Shown here: positions 33,680-47,447 of the stretch, piece by piece
Layout of the letters: every line of letters begins with the position of its first letter
Numbering within the stretch: position 1 is the stretch's first letter
Origin: Combretum micranthum
Taxonomy: Eukaryota; Streptophyta; Magnoliopsida; Myrtales; Combretaceae
Direction: 5' to 3'
NCBI GenBank assembly: GCA_024138025.1
Contig: JAMXBD010003381.1
Coordinates: 1-64,000, forward strand
DNA length: 64,000 nucleotides
The notes under the pieces: model-generated
The model's input: only the letters and a program-made list of their open reading frames with translations
Databases searched by the model: none
Told to the model about the DNA's origin: nothing
Program-made: the position numbers and the translations under genes

Positions 33680-35512
33680 TGCTTCTTCTGATACCTTCTG
33701 GAACTTTCACTTCTTCTAAGGCTTTGAAAAGAGCCTCACGGTGTACATTAGAGCTAATCAGCAGACTCATGAGCGATATTTGGGCAGGTATTTTGGCCAA
33801 CTGCTCAACAACTTTGTATTCACTTGCTTTCATCAGTTTTGCCAATGCTGACTTCTCTTCATCTTTCTTCCCTTCTTCATTTTGCTGCTGTGGCATATTC
33901 ACAGTTGCATTCTTTCCGGTCGACTCATAAACTCTTCCTGAGCGAGTAAGGCCACCAACCATGGCCATTGAAGCATGATTTACCGCCTTATAATCAAATG
34001 GAGCGGCTTTATAATCACTCACAGCAAGGGGTATCTGAAAGGTATAGTTCCTAGGCTTTGATGAAGTTGATCCATCTTCACTACCTTTGCCTATTTCGAT
34101 TTTGATGGATCTAGGTCCACCTTCAATCATGCACACAAGCTCTTCTGGATCCGGAATCTCAGCGGTAATCATATTGATAACTGGTCCATGATTTGGCAAT
34201 GGGTTAGTAGAGACGTTTGGAGCTTCAATGAAATCCAACTGGATGACTTTTGCATCAATAAGATCTTGGATTTTATGCCTAAGCCTCCAGCATCTGTCTG
34301 TTGAATGCCCGATTTGCCCCATGTGATATTCACACTTCAGCTCAGGATTGTAATTTCTAGGCTTTAAGTCTTCCCTAGGAACTTCAAGATTGATCAGATT
34401 ATCGGCCCTTAATTTAGCTAATACTTGGCTAAGGGGAACCGGAATTCGAGTGAAGTTCCGCCTGTTGAACCTTGATTGTTGATTTGGGACTGCACTTTGT
34501 TGAGTCTGATCCTTATTCTGATTTTGATTCTGATTTGTTGACAACACGAATGACTTAGTAGGGCCAGTTGCATCTGAAGTATTGACCATGCTGACGGTTG
34601 AATCTTTCCCTTTGTATGGGACATTTCTCGGTGCAGTATATTTCTTTTCTTGTTGCAATTTTCCTGCTGAAATTGCATTCTCAATCCTGCATCCAGCTAT
34701 CACCACTTCTGAGAAACTTGCTGATGCATGCCCAATCAGATGGGAAAAGAAAGGTTCCTCTAATGTGTTGATAAAAGTGAAAGTGAGGTCTTTTCAGGCA
34801 TCGGGGTGGTGATCCTTGCAGCCAATGCTCTCCAGCGCTGAGCATACTCCTTGAAAGTCTCTTCTTTCTTCTTCTTCAGATTGCTTAAATCCCATACCGA
34901 GGGCGCCATCTCAATGTTAAACTTATACTGATTAAAAAATGCCCTAGCCAACTTGTCCCAAGTATCAATTTCTTGATGGTCTAATTGGGCGTACCAGGCC
35001 AAAGCAGCACCAGTAAGACTGTCCTGGAAGGTTTGCACCATCAGCTTGTCAAATTTAGCATATTGCCCCATTCGTCGTACATACAATCTGGTATGCATAT
35101 TAGGACAACCTGTCCCGTCATATTTTTCAAATTCCGGTGCCTTAAATTTCTCAGGGAAGGCACCTTCCTCATATTGAGGCAAATTCAGGATCGCGGTTTG
35201 ATCAAAACCATCGAACGTCTTCATTTTCTCAAGCAGTTTTCTCTCCATTTCTTTAGCCTGAGCTTCCAGTTCTTTCTTCAACTCAGCCGCATTAAACTCA
35301 TTTGGTGACTCCTCTTGCTGAATAAGCTGTCCTTCAATTTCTTTTCCTTTCTGTGACCTTGAGGATTCTTCAGAAGTTGTGGGGGTCTTAAGTTGTGCAA
35401 GACTCTGTGTTAAAGCCTGCATCTGTTCAGCAATTCCAAGGAGGGTTTGTTCCACGGTGTTGAGTCTTTGCTCATTGGTCTGGTCTGTGGGGTTGCTCCC
35501 GGTGTTAGACAT
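33645..35512 (-). pseudogene. gag: Gag of element C
   Basis: The start at 35512 (MSNTGSNPTDQTNEQRLNTV) opens a 250-codon frame with a coiled N-terminus, then the capsid (FEKYDGTGCPNMHTRLYVRRM, ALAWYAQLDHQEIDTWDKLA, ETFKEYAQRWRALAARI). A shift near 34760 leads to a 353-codon frame with an Asn/Gln-rich linker and a variant zinc knuckle CEYHMGQIGHSTDRC (C-x2-H-x5-H-x4-C). A long tail then reaches the protease. The variant knuckle is usual for this group. Gag forms the particle and packages RNA. One shift disrupts it. Confidence 0.9.
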
Positions 35513-35857
35513 CTTAGCTCGGGATCTGGTAACAATAGGGCTCCTAACCGGCTTGGACGCTATCTTTCAAGTTTTGACTTAAACTCGAATTTGCTAGACC
35601 TGGACATTTATTATTTATTAATATTTTTAAAGAATAAATGAATTAATATACATATGCAAGAATGTAGATATGCTATCATACAGATGCAAATGGGGATATT
35701 GACCAATGATTTTAAAAAAAACATTTGTATTAAAAGATAATGTTTGCATAACAAAAATTTCTAATGGTTTAGAAACCTTATTTCCTAGTGACTGAATCAA
35801 AACTACTTTCTAATGGTTTCAAAGAACCTTGATTCCTAAGGACTAAACCTAAACCAA
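35513..35857. other. Spacer between ORF1 and gag of element C
   Basis: This is AT-rich DNA with no coding frame that I can support. In the element's direction it is the leader of gag. Confidence 0.5.
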
Positions 35858-37377
35858 CTAAACCAGTCTTCTTGTCTTAGTGGGGCAAACAATCTTGTCT
35901 TCCAGGGCTAGAATTTTCTTTCGAGCTGCCTTCAACTCAGCCTCTAAGAATGCAATTCTGCTTCCAGCACTTTGCAGGCGATCCACCATTTCCCTCTCTC
36001 TTTCTTGGAAATCTCGGTGACATACTTCCAGGCGAGCCGAAACAGCTTCCATGTAAGCATTGTTTCAGGGTCAGGTTCCGATGGTGCTGGTTGAAGGATA
36101 TCGGGAGCTTCATATCGAATATCCTTATTCTTCTTCATTTGGCTAGCCACATACCACCTGGTTGCTCTATACTTCTTGGTTTCCTTACTTTCTGGCTCGA
36201 CTTCAAAAACCGGCTTCACCTCTCTATTTTCCCATATAGCTCGGATTTGATTCAGCTTGAATTCTTTAGCTGGTAGTATCTTGGTTGGATCCAAATAATC
36301 TAGAGTGACTTGCTCCAAATTAGGCTTGACAGTAATATCTTGCAGCATACCATACTGTCTGATAACACTTGAGGGATAATAACCAGTACAGCCGGTGAGT
36401 CCAATTAGGGGTACTGCCATGTATTTTGCAACTTAGGATGGCTGCAGGGCTTTTGAACCAGCGAGCTTGCCACATCATGTCTTCAGGTGGCATGTCTTCA
36501 AGAATGGCAATTATATCCCATAGAGGATGATCATCTTCCATGTGGACCCTTTCAGCAAAAGATTGGATGAGATCATATTTCAGCTGATGAGGGATCCATT
36601 AGCCAAGTCTTTTCCGTAGTGCTTAATGTGGCTAGCAAACCAAATCATCAGTAAATGCATGCTTGCTTTGAACTTGCCTTGTCCTTTAGACTTGATGTGA
36701 TTCAGACTACGGACTTGTTCGGCTAGAAGAGCGGGGACATAGGATTTGCCAGCTAAATATTGAGAAACCAGCTCTATGACCCGGAAGTGGATGAACAATT
36801 GCCATTAGGGAAGAGAATAGTTGCAAAAGCAGCTACTATGAAGGCATTAACCCGGTTTTCTTCCCAAACTTCAAGTGGTATACTGAAAGTGGATCGGTTG
36901 CTTTTAAAGTATTCAGGAGTTCCAAACCAGTCCATCAGTGTTTAGCCGGATGCAATATTCATTGCAATCATTGATAGCTTCAATAATTGGTCCCCTCTTG
37001 ATCCCCAAAAATTCTGATATAACACGGACCGGGCTATGCTTGAAGTTCGGAACATAGATTCCTTCAGAGGTAGGAGGTGCTTGGAGTAGCCTAGTATATT
37101 CCTCAATGGTCGGGCTAAGTATATGCTGACCCAAACGGAAGACAACTTCTTCAGGTTCCCATAGATGAGTGAGGGCTCGGAACATGGTGAATGGAACATG
37201 GATCTTTGGTAGGCTGAGGATTGGGCCTAATCTATCCTCAATGAATGACTTTTGGACCGGACTAAAACTGACAAACCATCGGTCCAGTAGGAGCATTGGA
37301 TCTTTGAAAGGTTCCACTCGATTTTCTCTAATAAGGCGAGCCCATAAGCTATCGCTACTGTCGGTTGAAGACATCAT
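35858..37377 (-). pseudogene. ORF1 upstream of gag in element C
   Basis: Overlapping minus-strand frames read from 37377 (start MMSSTDSSDSLWARLIRENR) through 36913, then 36798-36580, 36541-36320, 36420-35944 and 36052-35858. The first part has HLWEPEEVVFRLGQHILSPT and IEEYTRLLQAP, typical of a plant retrotransposon protein family (formerly DUF7745) that is also found as ORF1 of Ogre-type elements. The middle has TKILPAKEFKLNQIR and RATRWYVASQM. The last part is a coiled coil with FLEAELKAARKKILALEDKI. At least four shifts or stops break it. Its role is not known; it resembles a plant mobile domain. Confidence 0.75.
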
Positions 37378-37920
37378 TTTCTGAAAATTTTTTAAAAGGT
37401 ATAAGCTAATATTTACAAAATTTTTTAATTTTTTGACAGCTTTTATTTTTTTTAGAATTTTCTTTTTTTTTTAAGTATTTACATATATACATTTATATTT
37501 CAACTCCATTTTTTTTAGAAAAAGTTGGTCATATCCCATGCTAATGAATGCATGATTTGGTAGGGTTCTATAGGTTCCCCGATTTAGTGGTACTAAACCG
37601 GAGTGGGAGGACATTTCTTGATCTAGAGGGTGGAAAGCCACAGCCCCCGGACCTTACTTCGTCCTCCTCGCTTAGGCTCTTAAGACGGCCCTGGTACGAC
37701 CGTATCTAGCACACAAATTATGCTAATGCAAATGCAAGTGCAAATCATAAAACAAACTTTTTTTTTTTTTACATTTGTAAGGTTAGTATATATTTACAAA
37801 AACAATTATTCAATATAATATACAAATAATCACATATTCACAAAAATTGAGCAAGGATAAATTCAAAATTTAAAATTCCTAAGTGGCTAGCCCTCTTTTT
37901 TTTAAAAAAAAATTAATAGT
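37378..37920. other. Untranslated leader of element C
   Basis: It lies between the PBS and ORF1 in the element's direction. It contains several T/A runs on the plus strand and a GC-richer segment at 37560-37700. There is no coding frame. Confidence 0.5.
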
Positions 37921-37937
37921 CCCCAGTGGAGTCGCCA
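37921..37937 (-). other. Primer binding site of element C
   Basis: The minus strand reads TGGCGACTCCACTGGGG three bases after the LTR end. It fits the tRNA-Arg-type site known for Ogre-like elements (from memory; not checked against a tRNA set). Confidence 0.7.
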
Positions 37938-37940
37938 AGC

Positions 37941-40606
37941 TGTCGAGCCTGGATTTTTTCCACTTATCTGGTTCATTTCTCCTAACCCGATTCACATTAA
38001 ACCCGAACCCATTTAACATGAATCCTCGACTAGGGGTTAAAAGAAATTTTAATTTTTGAAAACTTTTTAGAGTCGCCACCCGATATAAATCGGGAAAAAA
38101 TAAAAGCTAGGATCAATGGGTCGGTTGATCCTAACTTAGCTACTAGTCTGCGAAAATTTGATTTAAAAAATCAACTTTTAAAACCAGATATCATGGATTC
38201 GGGGGCTAACCTATTAAAACCAAATGGTTACCACTTTTGGAATTTTAAATTTATAATTTATCCTTTTCATGCTCAAAAATTCAAATATATTATAAAATAT
38301 TCACAAATCACATTATTCATTTTTTTTTATGTGCTTTTCTTCATTTTTATTTATTTTTTTTTAGAATATGAATATCAACAAAAATATTATATTTACAAAA
38401 TATTTATTCACAAAAAAAAAAAAACTTTTTTTTTTTTTTTAATGTCCCCGCAGGTGCCTACGTACTCGCTAATCGAGATCAGACAAAACGTAGTTCTTTT
38501 AAAAAAAACTTTAATTTGTTGATCAATTTTAATTTTTGAACTATTCCATTTAAGTTCATTAAATTTTATATTTTTATGAAAATCATTTTTGATGGTCCTA
38601 TGATCTAATCAATTGATTTTCATTTCATGAAAACATATTTTTCTAAGTCCAAAAATCATTTTTTATTATTTTATTTTTTAAAATTTTGGTTTTGGAAAAT
38701 CCAATTTTATCATTTATTTATTTTGTTATTTATTATTATTTTTATTTTTATTTTTATTTTTTTTTAAAAAAAATCATCACATAAATTCACAACATATTCA
38801 GAATATTTTATATATATTAAAATTATTTTTCATGCATTAAATACATTTCTAAAAGCAATTTATGTATAAATACATACTAAAAATATTCAAAAATATCAAA
38901 AAAATAAATTTATATAAAAAATAATTATTTTGATTTTTCTGGATTTTTCTGTATTTTTCTGAATTTTTCTGAATTTTTTATGAATTTTTATGAATTTTTT
39001 ACTATTTTTTATTATTTTCTGAAATTAATTATATAATAAACTATTAATAAAATAATGCGAATTGACCTGGACCGTTGGATGAAGCGGACGAGATCTGGAG
39101 TGTCGATCGCGTTGACTGATCCTGACCGTCTGATGGAATTGACCAAATCTGGGGCGTTGATCGAGATGATTAAATCTGGGCCGTCTGATTTGCTTTGATT
39201 GAAATTGATCCGCTGATCTGCTTGATCAAATCTGGACCGTCTGATTTGGATGATTGAATCTGGGCCGCTGACCTGCTTGATCAAATCTGGACCGTCTGAT
39301 CTGGATGATTGAATCTGGGCCGTTGATTGATTGATTAAATCTGGACCGTCTGATCTGATGATTGAATCTGGGGTTGATCTGCTTGATCAAATCTGGACCG
39401 TCTGATCTGGATGATTGAATCTGGGCCGTCTGATCTAGGCGACCGTGACCGACGACCGTTGACCGTTGACGATGACGGCCGGGTTGGACTTCGGATTTTC
39501 GGGTCGGATTTCCGGTCGGATCCGACCCGATCGGGCGAAGAAGACGAAGTCGCGACTTTTCGAGGAGGATTCCGGCGGCTCTGGTGGTTGTCGGCGGCTG
39601 GGAGTATGTCGGCCCAACTCCTATGGTGGTTACGCGTCCGCTGGTGGTGGTGGTTTGCGCCCAGAACCACCGTAGACGGCGGTTCGATATGGTGGTTGCC
39701 GGCGGTCCGATTTTGAAAAATAAAAAAAATTTGCATAGATGATTTTGAACAAATTGATCAAATTAAAGCACACTTGATCACTTTAAACTTGTTCCTAAAG
39801 CTCCTTAACCACTCAAATTGAATCAAAAATAATTTGAAATTTTCAAATTTCGAATTTTCTCTCTAAGAACCCTAATTTTCGAAATTTTCGAATTCACTCA
39901 TTCTGATTGTGTTTGTTGAAATTAACTTGTGCCTTTTGCTCCTAGGACCCCCTATTTATAGGTTGCAAGCTCAATTTTACGTTTCATTCAGTTTCAAAAA
40001 TGAATCGATTTTTGCCTTTTGATTTTTCACGAATTTAATTCGAAAATTCGTGATTAATTTGCTTGAAACTGATGAATTGATGATTGATTTCTCATATTCT
40101 TCATCAAATCATTTAATATGGGTAGATGATTCATCCAATTTTTCATTCAATTCTTGTAACTCCTCTCATTTAAGTGCAATTGAATGTTTTTACAAATTGA
40201 ATTTTTTCCCAATTTTTTAGCACGAATTTTGTGACTTTTGGGTTGTTTTTGTTCATGAATTGTGCACTAATCTTTCATATTCCATAACCACTTTGCAATT
40301 GCTTCTAATTTCAACAATTAATGTTTGTTTTGTCAGTTAAAAACTGATGCAAAGTAAGGCAAAAGTCACTTTGAGAAAGATGAAAAGACAAAAATGATAA
40401 AAAGGCAAAAAATTTGCCTTTGCTAGGGTTTGAACCTGTGTTCTTGAGCTTGGGTATGTGTGTGGGTCAATGTGTTTAACCAACAGGCCATTTGGCCTGT
40501 GCCTTGATCACTTAGCCAACTTCATCAATACTTAATTAAGGCTCTTGGAAAATGAGTTTAATTAAATTTAAGCCTTAATTAATTGGGCAAAAATTGGGTG
40601 TCTACA
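37941..40606 (-). repeat. Element C 5' LTR (2666 bp)
   Basis: It is the same repeat as 25358-28091, with TGTCGAGCCTGG at 37941 and GTGTCTACA ending at 40606. The tandem block of roughly 60 bp units recurs at about 39165-39440. Confidence 0.93.
39953..39960 (-). promoter_or_regulatory. Candidate TATA box of element C 5' LTR
   Basis: The minus strand reads CCTATAAATAGGGGG, about 650 bp into the LTR. The same site is present in the 3' LTR (27438-27445) and in LTR M (63712-63719). Confidence 0.55.
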
Positions 40607-40611
40607 ATGAA

Positions 40612-43120
40612 TCCTGCGATACGACGCCGTTTAGGCTCACGGTTAACCAACTTATAATTCGTTTTATGGATCACGATTAACTAACTCAATAATTTGCTTT
40701 ATGGATCACGATTAACCAACTTTTACACCGTTTAGGATCACGGAAAACCAAAAAAAAGCTAATGCTCCATCCCCATCGTGATATGAATGAGTTCAAATTC
40801 ATCTTCAATTCCAAATAATCAATTATACCAATTCTTTTAAGTGACCAATCAATATCCACAGACAGTCAATCCTAATTCATTTATACAAGCAATGATTAAT
40901 CACCCGGTTTCGATATTCGTTAAATTCAACTTCTCATAACAGCATCAAACATATATAATTCCCGTTTAAACCCATCATGCATATTCATTTTTATCTTTGC
41001 CAAGTATCTAGTACAACTATCATTACAATCACAAACAATAATTGAAATCGGAAGTGATACTCACTCAGCCATGGTTCGCCGGTCTTTTATTTGTAGTAGT
41101 CTGGTGGTAAGGATTAGTCGGTTTTGGGATCACCTAACAAGGAAGAAATACCCTAATAAGTATTTCATCACTTGACTAATCCAAACTATATATCAAAACT
41201 AATCAAAATCGTAATTCTCGCTATTTGCGGAAGTCCCGACTTAAAACGGCCATAACTTGGTCATTTTAACTCTAAATTTCGCAATTTATATATCGATTTC
41301 TATCTACTTCGAAAAATCTATCTAATTCTAATATTATTTTAAAGTTTTGAAAACAAACAGAATGATCATATCTGATCAGTAACGATCTCCATTTCCGAAA
41401 AATAGTTTTGTAATTGTTTGAAATGTTTCTATTTGATAATTCAAGTATACATGAAATATGAATGATTTCCTAACATGGATGACATGTGAGGAGTCTAATG
41501 TATGCATGATCTTGATGATTTTTGCTAAAAGAAAATTTTATAACTTTTTATTTTGCAAGACCACAATAACAACTACTTATGAAAAAAAATCTAGTTTTCT
41601 AACATTGACAACACGCTTGTGTTTTGGAATTCATGCTTAGGAATTTCTAGTTATCTTGGTTAAAATTGAGTCTTCATAACATACACTACCTAAGACCTTC
41701 ATTTTTACATAAAAATTTGTATTTTACACTTTGCAAATATGTTTTCAAATAGGACTTACTCAAAAATCCGAATTTTTAGAAATCCACTTCTTGAATGATT
41801 CCTTTGGGAAAAACTTGTCTAATGCATTAAAATCTAAGACTTTATAATACCTATTACTTAAGGACTTCATTCATTACATAAAACTTTTATTTTGACCTGG
41901 GATAATAGGTGTTCTTATGGCCTTCATTCAAAAATTACGATTTCACAAATTAACTACTAACTCAAAATTTTCCATCTTGATTCTACTTCTTGTTTTATAC
42001 ATTAATCTCATCGAAACTCATTTCAACTTATAAAAATCACTACTTAATGATATCTATTATCTATACCACTCATTTTTCACATAAAACATGAGTTTTAAAG
42101 TTGATACAAGGGTTTTAAATGTAGCTTTGAAGTCATACGAATTTTTCTTTGAACGTTTCTAACAAAAACTTTTCCTTTTTAAGTTCTTTGTCTTATATAC
42201 CTAAAGATCCACTAACTACCACATTTATATACACAAGACCACATCTTTATGAGCATTAATGCATGAAAACGCAAAATATCCATGTGATCACGAATGTCAA
42301 GTATAATATGAGTATTTAAATGCTAGATCTACTACTTATAATGCATGGAAAGGAGTTTAAAAGCTTGATCATGGATGTTTATGCAAGATCTCTATATATA
42401 TATGCATGAACATGAAAATATCTCAACAAAACTCATCAACCACAAGATCTACTCTTGTGATGGCTTGATATTCATGTATTAGCATTTTCTTATCCCTAGC
42501 AAATGCTCATGGGGATTTAAGGTGAAAATACACATGAATAATCTTGCCATTACAAGATTAAATAGTAGAGAGGCTTAAGAATCATCACCTAAGGTTGGAT
42601 TAAGTGGAGAAATGAAGAAGAAAGAAGCTTGCTCTGTGTGTGTGTGGAGGGGTTGGAAGTCACGATAATGGAGGGGGAATAGAGAGAGTTTTGTGAGATT
42701 TTTGAAACAAAAGAAGTAAAATGAAGGAGATAGAAAAGAAGAGATTATTTATATTAAGTGAATTAAGGTTTGTTTAATTAAATAAAGGAAATAAAAATAA
42801 GAAAAATTGGAGACAAATTGGGGGGAGTTTCACCGGCCAAGTGAGGAGGAAGAGAGAGAGAGAATTGAAATTGTTTCAAAATTGGAATTTATGTAATAAA
42901 AGTGTTAAATGTAATAATTTATTAAGAAACAAAAATTTCTTGAAAAAGAAAATATAATGAGTGTTTGTAAGGATATAAGACTAGGGTATGGGTTGTGTGT
43001 GTAGTAGGTTGTACTTGTGAATAGTGATAAATAGTAGACAGTACTTGCGAATAGTGATAAATAGTAGACAAGACATTTACTTTATCGGTAGTAAAGAAAA
43101 TATGGGAAAAAGGCTATAAC
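40612..43120 (-). repeat. Element B 5' LTR, piece 2
   Basis: It resumes after element C with ATCCTGCGATACG and stops at the D target site ATAAC. It includes the conserved block at 41239-41335 and near-tandem units with GGATCACGATTAACCAAC (40660-40750). Confidence 0.85.
42746..42753 (-). promoter_or_regulatory. Candidate TATA box of element B LTR
   Basis: The minus strand reads TAATATAAATAATC at about 730 bp from the LTR start once D is removed. That is nearly the same offset as in LTR K. Confidence 0.4.
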
Positions 43121-46100
43121 TGTAAGCCCTGGAAAATTTCAGTAAATAGTTCTAAAGAGGAACTTTGGAAATAAAACCCTAAAAGTCACTCCGAATTAAA
43201 ACAGAACTTTGATAAGTCCTAAACTCCGAACGAATCCGGAAAATTCTGAATCGTGAGAAAAATAAGAAATCTCATAAATAAAATAGCAACTTAAATTACT
43301 TCTACTCTGAAACCTCTATGTACGATAAATTTTCTATTTAACTTCAACTTATAAATTCGGATATAATAGAGCCTTAAAAGCAAACTGTTAAGAAGTGAAT
43401 AGTGATTAACCTTCGGGAATAAAACTCAATCTAAAGGAATTCCGGGAACGTTGTGAGATATTAAACACTTATCAAAATCGACCTTAAATTAAGTCTCACC
43501 AACCAGACAAGCTATATAAGTATAAAATACTAGTTTTATTTTGGCCATAGGGTAAACCGGAAGGTCAACCAGGGAACCTGATTCCCCAAAACTCCCAAGG
43601 AGCTCCATACCTAGACCCGGCAACCTCGTATTCCTAAACCCAGGAGTTGGAACGAGAGGAAAAGGTGTAATCGGGTAGTATTAAGTCTAGGATACTCTGA
43701 AAAGATGAGATCAATGAAATTCCGACCTATTCCAATCCGATCAGGTGCCAGTTTCGAAAAACGCGCTCCAGGATTCGAAATGCTAAGAATATGTTATTCA
43801 TGCCGTTAGACTCGTATTTCTAAAGGATCTCTAAGTTATTAGTTTTACAAATTTTCAAATAGCTAGAATCATCTGATTTTACAGTTTATTCGTATTTCGT
43901 TACTACCAGTAATTAGTGAGTTTTCCAGTACGATTTAATATTATTAGTTACCTAAATTGTTATTATTCTTATAAGATATACCCTAGTTCTCCTAGTGATC
44001 GGATAGTACTCGGATGAACTTTGGAAACCGGAGAACGAAACCCTATATCGGTCCGATTCCAGCTTAGTGAAAGGAGCTTAAGAACCCTAGATCCGGCTTT
44101 CCCTCGCTTTCATAATAAAAGAAGTTTTATGAAGTAAACGAACATGAATTATCGTTCTAAAGCATATTTTAAACCTTTGAAAGTTCCAAATTCAGAAATT
44201 TTTCAATTCCGAGCCTTCCCGAGCTCAATTACTGAAAAGCATGCCCTGGACCACGGATTCGAAAAAATGTTCCGGAAGATTCATTAGAACCGTAATTTTA
44301 TAAGGATTTCAAAAATATCAACCTTATAATTTTCCGAGCTATAAAAATTACAGTTATAGCTTTTCCCATGTTTTCATTACAACCGGTAAAGTAGATGTCT
44401 TGTCTACTATTCACAAGTACAACCTACACTACACACTACCCATATCCTATTCTTACATCCTTACAACTACTTATTACAATTTTCTTTTCCAAGAAATTTT
44501 GTTTCCTAATTAATTAATACAAATATTACATTTTATTACACAAAAAACAAATTTTCAAATTTCAACACACACACACAACACCCCCCCCCCCCCCCCCCAC
44601 CCCCAATATGGCCGGCGCCCCTCCCCTTCTTTCCCCCTCATTTTTGCCTTTTCTTCATTTATTTTAATAACAAAAACCCTAATCCATCCAATATATAAAC
44701 TAAATGTTCATTCTCTCTCTTCATTTCACTTGTTTCCAATTTTTATCAAGGTGAAAAACTCTCTCCTCCTCCTCCCATAATGCCGTGAGCCCCTCCCTCT
44801 CTCCCACCCACACTCAAGCTCAAATCTTCTTCTTTTCTACTCCAAATCTCCATTAATTTGATGATTTTAAGCTTTGTTCTTCCTAGATCTTGCAATGGCA
44901 AAGCTATTCTTGTGTGTTTCTCACATTTAATCCCAATGATCATGTTAGGGATGAGAAAACACTAAAACAAGAATCTCAAGCCATCACAAGAAGTGGATCT
45001 AAAGTTTAAATGAGTTTTTGTTGAAGATAGTGTTATGTTCATGCATGTAAAGTAGGGATCATGCATAAATATTCATGTTCATACCATGAGACTCATGAAT
45101 CATGCGTGATATTTAGTAGATCTAGTGTTTAGACATTCACATCTTCATCCACATTCATGTTCATATGATTATTTTGATTTTCATACATGGATGAGCATAA
45201 AAATGTAGCCTTGTCTATGTATAGATATGTTAAATAGTAGATCTCCATGTGCAGAAGGCAAGAAGATTGAAAAAGAAAAGGTTTTGTTAGAAATGATTTA
45301 TTGGAAATTCGGATGGATTTAGTACCCCACCTTAAAAACCACCAAAACCATCTTTAAACTCATATTTCACATGAAAAATGAAGGGTATGTGCAATAGGTA
45401 TCTTGAAGGAATGATTTTCATAAGTTTAGATGAGTTTAGACATGAGGAAAGTGTAAAACAAGTAGTAAAGTTAGAATGAAAAACATTGAGATGGTGACTA
45501 GAAGTAAAATTCGTAATTTAGGATGGTGCCTACACGAACACTTAGGATCCAAGCTTAGATGGCATGTTTTATGAGTTAAATGAAGTCTTTAAATGATAGA
45601 TATATTGGAACTTCAATTTTTGATGCATTAAACAAGTTTTCTCATAAAAAAAATGCAAGGAAATGGAATTTACAAAATTCGGATTTCTACAAGTAGCTTG
45701 TTCAAAAACATATTTACTCAATGAAAAATGTGGATTTTTATGCATAAATGAAGGTCATGATTTATATGGATATTAGAAACTCATTTTTATTTAGATAACA
45801 AGTGAATTTCAAGGATAAAAATCAAAGAAACCCTAAGGAATGTAAAAGTTGAGAAGAATAGCCTTGTTAGAGATAATCTTTATATAATTTTGTAACAATT
45901 AGGAGTTCCTAAGGGTTTATCATCAAAAATCATCATGACCATGTATATATTGAGTTCATTACATGTCATTCATGTTAGAAATTCATTTCTATACCATTCA
46001 TCCATGAATCATTAACTAGGAACATTTCTCATCAAAAGCAAAACAATTTTTCGGAATTGAGAAAGGGGCAGAACAGAACTGATCCCACTGTTTCGTGGCC

Positions 46101-47442
46101 TTACTACTTTCAAAACTTGAAAATAATTCTAGAAATAGATAGATCTTTTGAATTAGATAGAGATCGATATAAAATTTGCGAAATTCCGAGTTAAAATGAC
46201 CAAGTTATGGTCGGTTTAAATTGGAACTTCCGCAATTAGCGAGAATTCCGATTTTGTGTAGTGTAGATACATAGTTTGAAGTAGTAAAGTGATGAGATTC
46301 TTATTAGGCTATTTTTATTTGGTAGGTGAACCCGAGTACGACAATACCGTATCCCCCGACCATCATTACTAAGAGACCGGCGTACTATGGCCGAGTGAGT
46401 TCCTCTTCCTATTTCAATTATTGCTTGTGATTGTAATGATAGTCGCACTAGTTGTTAGGTGAAGATAAAAAGGAAAATTATGTATGATGGGGTTATATGG
46501 GAATTATATATTGTCTGTTGTTGATGTGTGAAATGAACCTTAAGAAATATCGAAACCGGGTGTTAAGCTATGGATTGATTATCTAGTGTGTTGTATTGAA
46601 TGTCTGTGAATAATTGTTGGCCACCTAAAAGAATTGAATTAACGTATAATTTGACTCAATTGTAATTAGATTCATTCATATCACGATGGGTGGATGGAGC
46701 ATTATTGGTTGGTTTTTCGTGATCCATAAAACGAATACTTGTTGGTTAATTGTGATCCATAAAACGAATTATTGTTCAATTGACCGTGAGCTTAAACGGC
46801 GTTGCACCGCAGGATTCGTTAATCTGCTAACCCGGGGTGGAGGGCGCAAGTCCATCCACATATGATTTCCGGCTGGTCATATGTTTGTTGAACTCACTTG
46901 TTGATGCATTTCACTTGGTTGACTAATTACTTGCTTGAATGTTTGTATTAATTGTAATTCGGAAGTTTTCACTCACTAAGCTAGTGTAGCTTATACCCTA
47001 ATAGTTTCCTGTTGCAGTATGAATACCTTTGGCTATCTCCGAGGACCCGTGGACACCAGGTACAGCTCTTAGATACTAAAGAGCTTTTGATGGGGCCGGG
47101 GGCCTAAAAATTAGTTTCGAACTCTAATCCGGTATTCTCGAACCGGCATTTCAAGGATAACACAAGGAAATTGTGGGCTCGAGAATTTGTAATTTTGTTA
47201 TCGGGGGGTATGCCCCGTAGTTCATGTAATAGAATAATTCACTGTAAGATGGTCATGATATACGTTCTTGCTGCTATGTATGTCTCCTTAAGCTACTACG
47301 AAGCAAAGTATGATCTATAAATGTTGAGAGCGAGCCTTACACCCGATGTTCAAACTCATGGGAAGACTGAGGTTGTCTTACTTGAGTTTAAATGTTGAGT
47401 GTGGCGGACTGTCATGTGTAGGGCACACTTTGGGGCGTGACA
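43121..47442 (+). mobile_element. Solo LTR D (4322 bp)
   Basis: It runs in plus orientation from TGTAAGCCCTGG to GGGGCGTGACA. ATAAC is present on both sides (43116-43120 and 47443-47447), a perfect 5 bp TSD. No internal sequence or gene is present. Blocks shared with LTRs A, B, K and L occur, including the segment at 46130-46215. A run of about 20 C lies at 44581-44600. Confidence 0.93.
44691..44699 (+). promoter_or_regulatory. Candidate TATA box of LTR D
   Basis: ATATATAAAC is followed by pyrimidine-rich DNA, a common plant promoter layout. It lies about 1.57 kb into the LTR. Confidence 0.45.
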
Positions 47443-47447
47443 ATAAC

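Larger units (their letters stand above)
25358..40606 (-). mobile_element. Element C: complete Tat/Ogre-type Ty3/gypsy element (15,249 bp)
   Basis: On the minus strand the order is 5' LTR (37941-40606), PBS (37921-37937), ORF1, gag, protease, reverse transcriptase, RNase H, archaeal-type RNase H, integrase, a 1.1 kb 3' untranslated region with tandem arrays, PPT and 3' LTR (25358-28091). The TSD is ATGAA (25353-25357 and 40607-40611). The ORF before gag, the second RNase H and the tRNA-Arg-type PBS are features of the Tat/Ogre group. All modules are present but several frames are broken. It lies inside the 5' LTR of element B. Confidence 0.95.
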
